This document shows, piece after piece, positions 27,326 through 36,374 of a DNA stretch of 64,000 bases. Below the pieces are notes generated by a model. That model made no database searches and was not told where the DNA came from. It saw only the letters and a list, made by a program, of their open reading frames with translations. Every line of letters starts with the position of its first letter. Within the stretch, counting starts at the first letter, position 1. Both the position numbers and the translations under genes were made by a program. Source of the stretch: Streptomyces sp. Root431 (GTDB lineage: Bacteria > Actinomycetota > Actinomycetes > Streptomycetales > Streptomycetaceae); the NCBI RefSeq assembly GCF_001426585.1, contig NZ_LMEI01000007.1:374227-438226 (forward strand). Reading direction: 5' to 3'.

Positions 27326-27930
27326 GCGGTGCCTCCCAGGGGGTACGGGCCGGCGCCGAGGGCGGCGCGCAGCTCGCGGCGGGCGCGCAGGGCGCGGGTC
27401 TTGACGGTGCCTTCGGGGATGCCGAGCAGCCGGGCGGTCTCGCGGGTCGTCAGACCGTCGACGACGGTCGCCCGCAGGACCTCGGCGAGCTCGGGGGAGA
27501 TCCGGTCGAGGGCCGCGCCCACCTCCCCGTACTCCAGGCCCGCGAGGACCCGCTCCTCGGCGGAGGGCGCGGGAGTGGCGGGCTCCGGCGGCATGGCCGC
27601 GGCCCGTTCGGTGCGGTCGGCGCGGGCCCGGGCGCGCTGGGCGTCGACGAGCCGCCGGGCGGCGATCACCCAGAGCCAGCCGCCGGCCTCGCCCCGGCCG
27701 CGGTGGCCGCCGGCCGAGCGCCAGACCGTGACGAAGGTGTCCTGGAGGACCTCCCGCACGGTCTCCTCGTCCGGGCAGCGACGGGCGAGCCGGGCGTGCA
27801 GCCAGCCCGCGTGCCGGTCGTAGAGGACGGCGAGCGCCTCGGTGTCCCCCTTGGCGACGGCGCGCAGCAGCGCCGCGTCGTCCTCGTCTCCCCCTGTGGG
27901 GCCTCCCCTTGAGGGGCGCAAGAGTCTCAC
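27322..27930 (-). CDS. ECF-type RNA polymerase sigma factor
   Basis: 202 residues from GTG 27930. Region 2 (about 20-90) contains ALAVLYDRHAGWLHARLAR and VREVLQDTFVTVWRS. Region 4 (about 140-190) has LAEVLRATVVDGLTTRETARL with GIPEGTVKTRALRARRELR. It heads an operon where every junction overlaps. An inverted repeat CCCC/GGGG at 27905-27916 lies just inside the coding start and could affect translation. Confidence 0.95.
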   Translation of the reverse strand: MRLLRPSRGGPTGGDEDDAALLRAVAKGDTEALAVLYDRHAGWLHARLARRCPDEETVREVLQDTFVTVWRSAGGHRGRGEAGGWLWVIAARRLVDAQRARARADRTERAAAMPPEPATPAPSAEERVLAGLEYGEVGAALDRISPELAEVLRATVVDGLTTRETARLLGIPEGTVKTRALRARRELRAALGAGPYPLGGTA

Positions 27931-27986
27931 GCCCTCTCTATCGCGTACGGACCCCGGTTCGGTTCACGGCGGTCCGGCGCCCCGGC

Positions 27987-28532
27987 TCAGGGGCTCGTCG
28001 GCGGGCCGCCTTCCGGCAGGGCGGCGAAGACGCGCTGGAGGGCCGGCGGGCGTTCGCCGTCGCCCACGACGACGAGGCGGTGGCGGTACGTGATGGAGTA
28101 CTGGAACCCGTCGGCGATCGGGCTGCCGGTGGGCCGGTTCGGGACCCGCGCGTACGCCGGGTCCTCCAGTGCGGCCCGCAGCTCGGCGACCTCGGCGGGC
28201 GTCTGCTGCCCGGTCCGGGGCGGCTTCGTGCCGGAGCGGCTGGTCCAGCGGCCGTCGTGGTGGACGACGAGCTGGTTGCGGACCCCGGCGAAGCCGCCGC
28301 TCACGACCACCTCGACGAGGACCTCACCGGGCCGGGGCTCGTCACGGGGAGCGGTGGGAGCGGTCGATGCCGGGGCTTCCGGCTGCTCGGGGGGCGCGCT
28401 CGTCGTGCCCGGCGCCGGCCCGCCCGGCGCGGGCGGCGTCACCGGCCCGCACGCGCTCGCGCCGCCGGCCAGGACCGCCGCCAGCAGCAGGGCCCCGCAC
28501 CACTTCCCCCGTACGCCTCGGCCTCGCACCAT
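27987..28532 (-). CDS. Putative secreted lipoprotein
   Basis: 181 residues from ATG 28532. The N terminus is a basic n-region then a hydrophobic stretch ending LAGGASAC, a lipobox-like signal (last positions ASAC, not perfect). A Pro/Ala/Thr linker follows. The mature domain has a VLVEVVVSGGFAGVRNQLVVHHDG strand pair and TPAEVAELRAALEDPAYARV, a pattern seen in actinobacterial 'protealysin inhibitor-like' or unnamed lipoproteins. Function is unknown. It is 56 nt upstream of the ECF operon on the same strand. Confidence 0.7.
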   Translation of the reverse strand: MVRGRGVRGKWCGALLLAAVLAGGASACGPVTPPAPGGPAPGTTSAPPEQPEAPASTAPTAPRDEPRPGEVLVEVVVSGGFAGVRNQLVVHHDGRWTSRSGTKPPRTGQQTPAEVAELRAALEDPAYARVPNRPTGSPIADGFQYSITYRHRLVVVGDGERPPALQRVFAALPEGGPPTSP

Positions 28533-28576
28533 GGATCGAGCATGCCCCGTACCGGGTCCCCCGCGCAGCCGGACGG

Positions 28577-29215
28577 TCAGGTTCCCGAGCGGACGATCCC
28601 GGTGAGGCGCCCGCGGTAGCGCCAGCCGAGAGAGTCGTACAGCGCGAGGCCGTCCGTGGTCGCGGACAGGACACCGGTCTCGGCGCCGGCCTGCGCGGCG
28701 GCCGCCTCCAGGGTGCGCATGACGTTCGCGCCGAGGCCGCGCCGCCGGTGCGCCGGGTCGGTCTCGATCTGGTCGGCGACGGCGGTGGAGCCCGTCGGGG
28801 CGATCTGGCCGCGCGCGGCGAGCGTGCCGTCCGGGGCGAGGACGCGGACCCGGATGACCCCGTCCCGGACCTCGGTGGTCCGCGCGTACCCCTCGGGCGG
28901 TGCGGGGCGGGCGCCCGGGTCCAGCGGCTTGATCATCATGAAGCCCGGGTCGTCGGGGACGGTCCACCCCTCGGTGATCCACGGCGCCACCTCTTCCGGG
29001 GCCGCCATCACCTTGAGCCAGGTGTACGGCTCGGTGAGCCGCTCGCAGAGCGCGCCGACGGAGGCCGCGTCGGGGGCGGGCAGGACGTGCCGTACGACGT
29101 GCTCGGGCAGGCCGACGTCGATCCGGTAGCCCCAGGGCTCGACGACGGCGGGCGGGGTCTCCCGGGAGGCGGTCCAGCCGGCGACCCATGCAGAGGTAAT
29201 AGCTCCCATATCCAT
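28577..29215 (-). CDS. GNAT-family N-acetyltransferase
   Basis: 212 residues. The C-terminal half carries the acetyl-CoA motif A: ETDPAHRRRGLGANVMRTLE (R-R-G-L-G), preceded by ARGQIAPTGSTAVADQIE and followed by TGVLSATTDGLALYDSLGWRYRG. The substrate is unknown. Its start lies inside a near-perfect inverted repeat. It is divergent from lon. Confidence 0.85.
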   Translation of the reverse strand: MDMGAITSAWVAGWTASRETPPAVVEPWGYRIDVGLPEHVVRHVLPAPDAASVGALCERLTEPYTWLKVMAAPEEVAPWITEGWTVPDDPGFMMIKPLDPGARPAPPEGYARTTEVRDGVIRVRVLAPDGTLAARGQIAPTGSTAVADQIETDPAHRRRGLGANVMRTLEAAAAQAGAETGVLSATTDGLALYDSLGWRYRGRLTGIVRSGT

Positions 29216-29226
29216 GGAGGTATTAC
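29196..29226. promoter_or_regulatory. 31-bp inverted repeat covering the GNAT start
   Basis: Arms GTAATAGCTCC (29196-29206) and GGAGGTATTAC (29216-29226) pair over 11 bp with one mismatch, around a 9-nt centre that contains the GNAT start codon. It is strikingly AT-rich for this genome. It could be an operator for the GNAT gene or for the divergent lon promoter, or a translation-blocking hairpin. Confidence 0.55.
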
Positions 29227-29304
29227 ATCGGCAGCTCGGGGCTCGGCGCGAGAGTGATCGCTCAGAGCGAACTGCCCGCGGGGAACAATCCCGGGCTCAT
29301 GTGC

Positions 29305-29325
29305 ATTGAGTCCGTACAGCTCAAC
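29305..29325. promoter_or_regulatory. HAIR operator for HspR upstream of lon
   Basis: ATTGAGT-N7-GCTCAAC matches the HspR-associated inverted repeat CTTGAGT-N7-ACTCAAG at 11 of 14 arm positions, with exact N7 spacing. It is 21 nt before the lon start. In Streptomyces lividans, lon is a known HspR/HAIR regulon member, so heat-shock repression is expected. Confidence 0.8.
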
Positions 29326-29346
29326 TTGACTGCCGAAGGGGAGATC

Positions 29347-31764
<2,418 letters not shown>

Positions 31765-31786
31765 CCGGCGCGAACTCCCCGGCGGA

Positions 31787-31818
31787 GAGCGGGGTGCCCT
31801 CATCGGGGCACCCCGCTC
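31787..31818 (+). terminator. Hairpin terminator after lon
   Basis: AGCGGGGTGCCC (31788-31799) pairs with GGGCACCCCGCT (31806-31817), plus a flanking G-C pair, with a 6-nt loop. It starts 23 nt after the lon stop. Confidence 0.85.
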
Positions 31819-31920
31819 CGGCGTTCCGGTGCCGGATCCGTCTACGCGCGTCTGGGAACCCGGTCCGTGCACCCGGGTCCGTGTACGCGGATGTCAGTCG
31901 GGGCTGGCATGCTCGTACGC

Positions 31921-32535
31921 ATGAACGACGACGCCTTCTGGGCTCTCATCGACGAGTTGAGCCGCCGCACCGGTGACCGGGACGAGCGGCTGGAGTGGCT
32001 GCGGGCGGAGCTGACACGGCGTCCGGAGAGCGAGAGCGTCGCGTTCCAGGTACGGCTGGAGAAGGCGTGCGAGCGGGCCGACACCCGCGCGGTCTGGGCC
32101 GCGGCGAACCGCGTCGAGGGCGGCGGCTGCACGGACGACGGCTTCCACTACTTCACGCTCTGGCTGGTGGGGCAGGGGCGGAAGGTGTACGAGTCGGTCG
32201 TCGCCGACCCGGACGCGCTGGCGGACGTCCCCGGGATCCGGGCCCTCGTGGGGCGCCACCGGGACGAGTGGCACGACCACGAGTGGCCCGAGTGGGAGGA
32301 GCTCGACTACGTCGCCCAGGACGCGTACGACGAGCTGACCGGCCAGGAGGACGACGAGGGGGACGAGTTCCTCGACGCGGTCGAAGAGGCCGAAGAGGCC
32401 GAGGAATTCGAGGACCTCGAGGAATTCGGCGAGGGAGAAGGGGAAGAGGACGGCGGGCCCCGGGGGTCCCGGCCGGAGGGGTTGGCCCTGCCCCGGCTCG
32501 CCGCCCTCTTCCCCCTCGGATCGTCCGGCTCCTAG
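31921..32535 (+). CDS. DUF4240 domain protein
   Basis: 204 residues from ATG 31921 (MNDDAFWALIDELSRRTGD, the DUF4240 opening); ATG 31909 is the alternative. The family pattern continues with FHYFTLWLVGQGRKVYE and the Trp-rich DEWHDHEWPEWEELDYVAQDAY, cited in part. The C-terminal 60 residues are a very acidic Glu/Asp tail followed by a Pro/Leu segment. Function unknown; members are common in Streptomyces as stand-alone proteins. Confidence 0.85.
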   Translation: MNDDAFWALIDELSRRTGDRDERLEWLRAELTRRPESESVAFQVRLEKACERADTRAVWAAANRVEGGGCTDDGFHYFTLWLVGQGRKVYESVVADPDALADVPGIRALVGRHRDEWHDHEWPEWEELDYVAQDAYDELTGQEDDEGDEFLDAVEEAEEAEEFEDLEEFGEGEGEEDGGPRGSRPEGLALPRLAALFPLGSSGS

Positions 32536-32557
32536 GGCCCCGGAGGGTTCCTAGGAG
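32529..32557. terminator. Inverted repeat carrying both convergent stop codons
   Basis: CTCCTAGG (32529-32536) and CCTAGGAG (32550-32557) form a perfect 8-bp stem. The TAG stops of DUF4240 and of the LPMO gene both lie inside it. It probably acts as a shared terminator. Confidence 0.5.
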
Positions 32558-33435
32558 GCGGACGGGTTCCGGCGGCGGCCCAGGAGCAGGGTGCCCCCGG
32601 CGAAGGCGGCGAGGGCGCCCGCGCCCGCGAGGGCCAGGGGGAGCGGCGAGGTGGGGGCCGCGGCGGTCTCGGCGGAGAGCGCCGGCGCCTGCTCGTCGCC
32701 GCCGTGGCCGGCGTGGCTGACGGTGGAGAGGTCGGCGCCCGCCGCGATCTTCGCCTCGGTCGGTGCGTGGGCCTTCACCTGGGTCTGCGCCGCCGCCGCA
32801 CCGCCGAAGGTGACGTCCGAGCAGCTGTAGAAGGCCTCGGGGCTGTCGTTGCGCTGCCACACCTTGTAGACGATGTGGCGGCCGGTGCGGGCCGGCAGGG
32901 TGCCCGTGAAGTTGTAGTAGCCGTCCGTCGCGGTGCGGGTGGTGTTGTAGACGGCGACGGGGGTCGCGTCCAGGTCCGACCACTTCAGGGGCTGCGTCGG
33001 GTCGAAGCCCGCCTTGGTGATGTAGACCGTCATCGTGCCCGAGTGGGCGGCCGTGGCCCGGACCTTGAAGTCGAAGGAGCCCGCCGCGACGGCCGTCGCC
33101 GGCCAGTCGGTGCGCGCCCAGTCCAGCGCCCGGTACTTGGCGCGGTTCGCCGAGCAGAGCTTGCCGTCCGGGATGAGGGCCTGGTGCTGACCGTCGGCGT
33201 TGGCGATGTTGACCTCGTTCCAGTCGTAGAGCGGCTGGGTGCCGGAGTCGGCGACGAGGTCCTTGCACACCTGCGACTTGGGGGTCTCGGGGCCTTCCGC
33301 GTAACAGGCCGCGACCCGGCTCACGGGGTTGAAGACGGCGCCGTGGGCACCGGCCGTGGCGGGGGTGAGGCCGACGAGCGCGGCGGCGGACAGGGCGGAG
33401 GCGGCGACGGCGGAGGTGCGGCGGTAGGAGGGCAT
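32551..33435 (-). CDS. AA10 lytic polysaccharide monooxygenase (chitin type), membrane-tailed
   Basis: 294 residues from ATG 33435. The signal peptide ends ATAGA, leaving His31 as the mature N terminus (HGAVFNPVSR), the first ligand of the copper histidine brace. The AA10 core follows, with conserved cysteines (CYAEGPETPKSQVC) and GRHIVYKVWQRNDSPEAFYSC. After the domain come a Thr/Ala/Pro linker and a C-terminal membrane helix (LALAGAGALAAFAGG, then LLLGRRR). No sortase motif is visible. It oxidatively cleaves chitin or cellulose outside the cell; chitin is favoured by the DasR-like site upstream. Confidence 0.95.
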   Translation of the reverse strand: MPSYRRTSAVAASALSAAALVGLTPATAGAHGAVFNPVSRVAACYAEGPETPKSQVCKDLVADSGTQPLYDWNEVNIANADGQHQALIPDGKLCSANRAKYRALDWARTDWPATAVAAGSFDFKVRATAAHSGTMTVYITKAGFDPTQPLKWSDLDATPVAVYNTTRTATDGYYNFTGTLPARTGRHIVYKVWQRNDSPEAFYSCSDVTFGGAAAAQTQVKAHAPTEAKIAAGADLSTVSHAGHGGDEQAPALSAETAAAPTSPLPLALAGAGALAAFAGGTLLLGRRRNPSAS

Positions 33436-33531
33436 GCGGGGGCTCTCTCTCGTGCGTGGGGGAGTACGGGACGAGCAACGCGCGCTGGGTACGCGGAAGT
33501 TGAATTCCGGGCGACCGCCGTAGAGCCTCGC

Positions 33532-33547
33532 ATTGGTCCATACCAAT
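33532..33547. promoter_or_regulatory. DasR-like (dre) operator upstream of LPMO
   Basis: ATTGGTCCATACCAAT is a 16-bp palindrome-like site. It matches the dre consensus (TGGTCTAGACCA core) except for one arm position and the central pair. It is about 97 nt before the LPMO start. DasR controls N-acetylglucosamine and chitin genes, which fits an AA10 enzyme. Confidence 0.6.
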
Positions 33548-33583
33548 GGGCAAGGGGGTGGGCGGAAAAACCGCAGCGGCCCC

Positions 33584-33603
33584 CCGGGGTGCCGTGCACC
33601 CGG
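33584..33603 (-). terminator. Hairpin after GH25 gene
   Basis: CCGGGGTGC and GCACCCGG pair with one bulged G and a 3-nt loop, 41 nt beyond the GH25 stop on the minus strand. A plausible but weak terminator. Confidence 0.35.
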
Positions 33604-33644
33604 AGAGCCGCCGCGGAAGGAGGGGAGGGATCACCCTTGGGGGA

Positions 33645-34475
33645 TCAGCCGTTGGCGAGCGCCTGCACGCGCGAGTAGTCGCCGTTGAAGTGGTTGTGGT
33701 CGCCGACCGTCGGGCCGGAGGACGTGTACTGCCACATCGTGTAGTACTGCCAGCCGGCCGGGAGTTCGCCCACGGTCGTGGCGTACCGCGCGATCCACAG
33801 CGGGTTGGTGGAGGCGAAGCCCCCGTAGTTGCCGGTGCACTGCTTCCACCAGCTCGTCGCCGTGTAGATGACGGCGTCCCGCCCGGTCCGGTACTTGTAC
33901 CGGTTCACGAAGTCCTGGATCCAGGCGACCATCCCGGACGCGGTCTTGCCGTAGCAGGTCGCGCCGTACGGATTCCACTCGATGTCGAGGACGCCCGGCA
34001 GCGTCTTGCCGTCCGCCGACCAGCCGCCGCCGTTGTTGACGAAGTAGTCGGCCTGGGCGGCGCCGGTCGTCGTGTCCGGGGTGGCGAAGTGATACGTGCC
34101 CCGGATCATGCCGACGTTGTACGAGCCGTTGTACTGCTGCGTGAAGTACGTGTTCTTGTAGTACGTGCCCTCCGTGGCCTTGACGTAGGCCCACTTGACC
34201 CCGCTGTTCCACAGCGTGGACCAGGCGACGTTCCCCTGGTGCGAGGAGACGTCCACGCCCTCCGTCTGGACGGCCTGGATCGAGATCCCGCCGGGGGCGC
34301 CGCCGCTGCCGTCGTGCTTGAGGACGCCCATCCCCATCGAGGCGGAACCACGGGCGGGCACCTGCCGGGCCCCCGGGTCCTGGGCGGCGCCGGCGGACCC
34401 GGCGAGGGGGAGAAGGAGGGCCAGCGCCGCGAGGGCGGCACCGGCGAGGGTCGTTCCGGATCTGTGCACACGCAT
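33645..34475 (-). CDS. Secreted GH25 muramidase (lysozyme)
   Basis: 276 residues from ATG 34475, with GGAGG 5 nt upstream. The signal peptide (about 1-32) ends GSAGAAQ. The GH25 domain begins GVDVSSHQG and continues with KWAYVKATEGTYYKN, GTYHFATPD and the catalytic DIEWNPYG (D-x-E type). WIARYATTVGELPAG and MWQYTS complete the fold. It cleaves beta-1,4 bonds in peptidoglycan. A short unrelated Gly-rich linker lies between the signal and the domain. Confidence 0.95.
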   Translation of the reverse strand: MRVHRSGTTLAGAALAALALLLPLAGSAGAAQDPGARQVPARGSASMGMGVLKHDGSGGAPGGISIQAVQTEGVDVSSHQGNVAWSTLWNSGVKWAYVKATEGTYYKNTYFTQQYNGSYNVGMIRGTYHFATPDTTTGAAQADYFVNNGGGWSADGKTLPGVLDIEWNPYGATCYGKTASGMVAWIQDFVNRYKYRTGRDAVIYTATSWWKQCTGNYGGFASTNPLWIARYATTVGELPAGWQYYTMWQYTSSGPTVGDHNHFNGDYSRVQALANG

Positions 34476-34734
34476 GCGTGCCTCCGAAAGGCGGTGGGGG
34501 ACCGATGTCGACAGGTCCTGGTGTGGACATGTCATTGAGTCGAGAGAGACGCTACGCACGTAGACCCGCCCGGCGGAAGGGGGCCCGGATACCGCCGTTG
34601 GTCTAATCCTGCGAAATACTGGAGGAGCTGCGGCGTTCGCCGTGACGGGAAGAAACTTTCAGCGGCCGGAAACCCGCCGGGAAGCCGCGAGGAGCCACCG
34701 GGAAGCCGCCGGAGAACGCCTGGGAGGTGCTGAC

Positions 34735-35217
34735 GTGCACGGAAGCGGTACGGGAAGTGAAGGCCGGGCCGTCACGCCCGCCGGGGTCGACCCGGAATTC
34801 CTCGCTCTCGAACGGGAGCTGGCGGTCTTCCTGCGCCGCGCCCGCGCCCAGTCCGGCGAGATGGCCCGCGAGGTCCACCCCGAACTGGAGCCCGCCGCCT
34901 ACGGGCTCTTCGTACGCCTCGACGACGCCGGCCCGCAGCGGGCCACCGAGCTCGCCGGGTACTTCGGCGTCGGCAAGGCGACCATGAGCCGCCAGCTGCG
35001 CGCGCTCGAAATGCTCGGGCTCGTCGTCCGCGACCCCGACCCCGCCGACGGGCGCGCCTCCCTCGTCCGCCTCACCGAGGAGGGCCGCAACCGCTTCCGG
35101 CACGTCCGGGACGCCCGGCGCGAGCGGTACGTCCGCAAGCTCGTCGACTGGGACCGCGCCGAGGTCGCCGAACTGGCGAGGCTGCTCCACCACTTCAACG
35201 TCCGCTCCGAGGGCTGA
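34735..35217 (+). CDS. MarR-family regulator
   Basis: 160 residues from GTG 34735 (GGGAGG, 7-nt spacer); a GTG at 34642 would add 31 disordered residues. The winged helix is clear: AAYGLFVRLDDAGPQRATEL, YFGVGKATMSRQLRALEMLG, then RDPDPADGRASLVRLTEEG. Divergent from the GH25 gene by 259 nt. Ligand and target genes are not evident. Confidence 0.92.
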   Translation: MHGSGTGSEGRAVTPAGVDPEFLALERELAVFLRRARAQSGEMAREVHPELEPAAYGLFVRLDDAGPQRATELAGYFGVGKATMSRQLRALEMLGLVVRDPDPADGRASLVRLTEEGRNRFRHVRDARRERYVRKLVDWDRAEVAELARLLHHFNVRSEG

Positions 35218-35232
35218 ATCCGGCCCCGGACC

Positions 35233-36015
35233 TCACAGCTCCGCGTACACGGCCGTCGCGTCGTCGTGGAGCTTCCAGCGCCGGATCCCGCCCGCCTCCG
35301 CGTCCGCCTGCTCCAGCGCCCGCACCCGCCGGAGCAGTCCCGACGGGCCCTCCTCGCGCAGGACGCCGAAGCAGTCCGTCCAGTCGCCCGCGCCGAACAG
35401 CTCCACCCAGCGGCTCGCCCCGTCCGTGAGCGCTGCCAGGGCCCGTACCTCCGCGCGCGGGGTCGTCCCCGTCACCGCCCGCTCCGCGACCGCCGGGTCG
35501 GCCGCCGCCGTGAAGAAGCCGCCCTCCTGGTTCCGCAGCCGGTCCGTGGCCTCCCGGGAGCGCAGGATCTCGTCCGGGACCCGGTCGAGCCGGTCGTCGA
35601 GCACCGCCCGGACCGAGCCGTCCGGCGCTTCGAGGAGGAGGGCGGAGTCGGAGAGGACGAGATGTTCGACCGTGGTCTCGTCCCAGCGGGCCAGCACCAC
35701 GGTCGCCTGCGGCGTACGCACGTGAGAAAGGTCACAGGTGTCCCGGTGGGCATCCGCGGTGCGCCGGATTGCCCGGGCCAGGATCTCGAACAAGGGCATG
35801 TCCGGCCGAGAAGCGGACAGTTCGGTCAAAGCCCCGCCAAGGCGAGCGGTGAACCACGGCACGGTGTGCACACAACCGTCATCACCGGCCGGCGGTGTGA
35901 CGCCGTCGAGGAGGACGATCGTCCCTCCGGTGCCCGAGGCGGGCAGAGCTGCGGCTGCCCAGTCCTCGTTGGGGCGTTCGGGGCTGCCGGGGAGGGTGGT
36001 GACGTCGCTGCGCAT
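35233..36015 (-). CDS. PP2C-like phosphatase-fold protein
   Basis: 260 residues from ATG 36015; a GTG at 36051 preceded by GGAGG is a credible longer start. The opening PGSPERPNEDWAAAAL and IVLLDGVTPP resemble PP2C motifs (NED and DG), and ALTDGASRWVELFG matches the second DG motif. The C terminus ends KLHDDATAVYAEL, the D-D-A motif of the family. It is probably a metal-dependent Ser/Thr phosphatase. It converges on the MarR gene with a 15-nt gap. Confidence 0.75.
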   Translation of the reverse strand: MRSDVTTLPGSPERPNEDWAAAALPASGTGGTIVLLDGVTPPAGDDGCVHTVPWFTARLGGALTELSASRPDMPLFEILARAIRRTADAHRDTCDLSHVRTPQATVVLARWDETTVEHLVLSDSALLLEAPDGSVRAVLDDRLDRVPDEILRSREATDRLRNQEGGFFTAAADPAVAERAVTGTTPRAEVRALAALTDGASRWVELFGAGDWTDCFGVLREEGPSGLLRRVRALEQADAEAGGIRRWKLHDDATAVYAEL

Positions 36016-36374
36016 GATGCCCAGTGTGCCCGGCCCGCCACACTCCTTCACGGCACCTCCAAACGGCCGGAAAAGGCCTGTACCAACCCGCCGATGGTGG
36101 CGCGCGAGGCGGAATCGGGACCTCCGCCGAGCTGCGGGCGGGCATCCTGCCAAAGCCCGCGCGGAAGATCCAACCGGGGGTCCACGGAGGCCCGTGAGCC
36201 CCGCCCCGGGGAGTTGTTCGCCAACTCATGAGTGTTGTTCACTCGTTCGGGTGGCGGAGCGGCCGATGCGCGCCCCCTTCCCAGAAGCGCTGGAATGGTC
36301 GGAAGCCGTACCAGGGGTGGGGGCGCTCCACGTGACCGGTCGTCACCTCTGCTTTGTGGGCGGACGAGTCAAGA
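36016..36374. promoter_or_regulatory. Divergent intergenic region upstream of PP2C-like and conservon genes
   Basis: 359 nt without a supported gene. Two adjacent inverted repeats at 36211-36244: GAGTTG-TTCGC-CAACTC and GAGTG-TTGTT-CACTC. The second is GAGT-N7-ACTC, echoing the inner part of a HAIR site. These probably belong to the conservon promoter. Confidence 0.45.
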
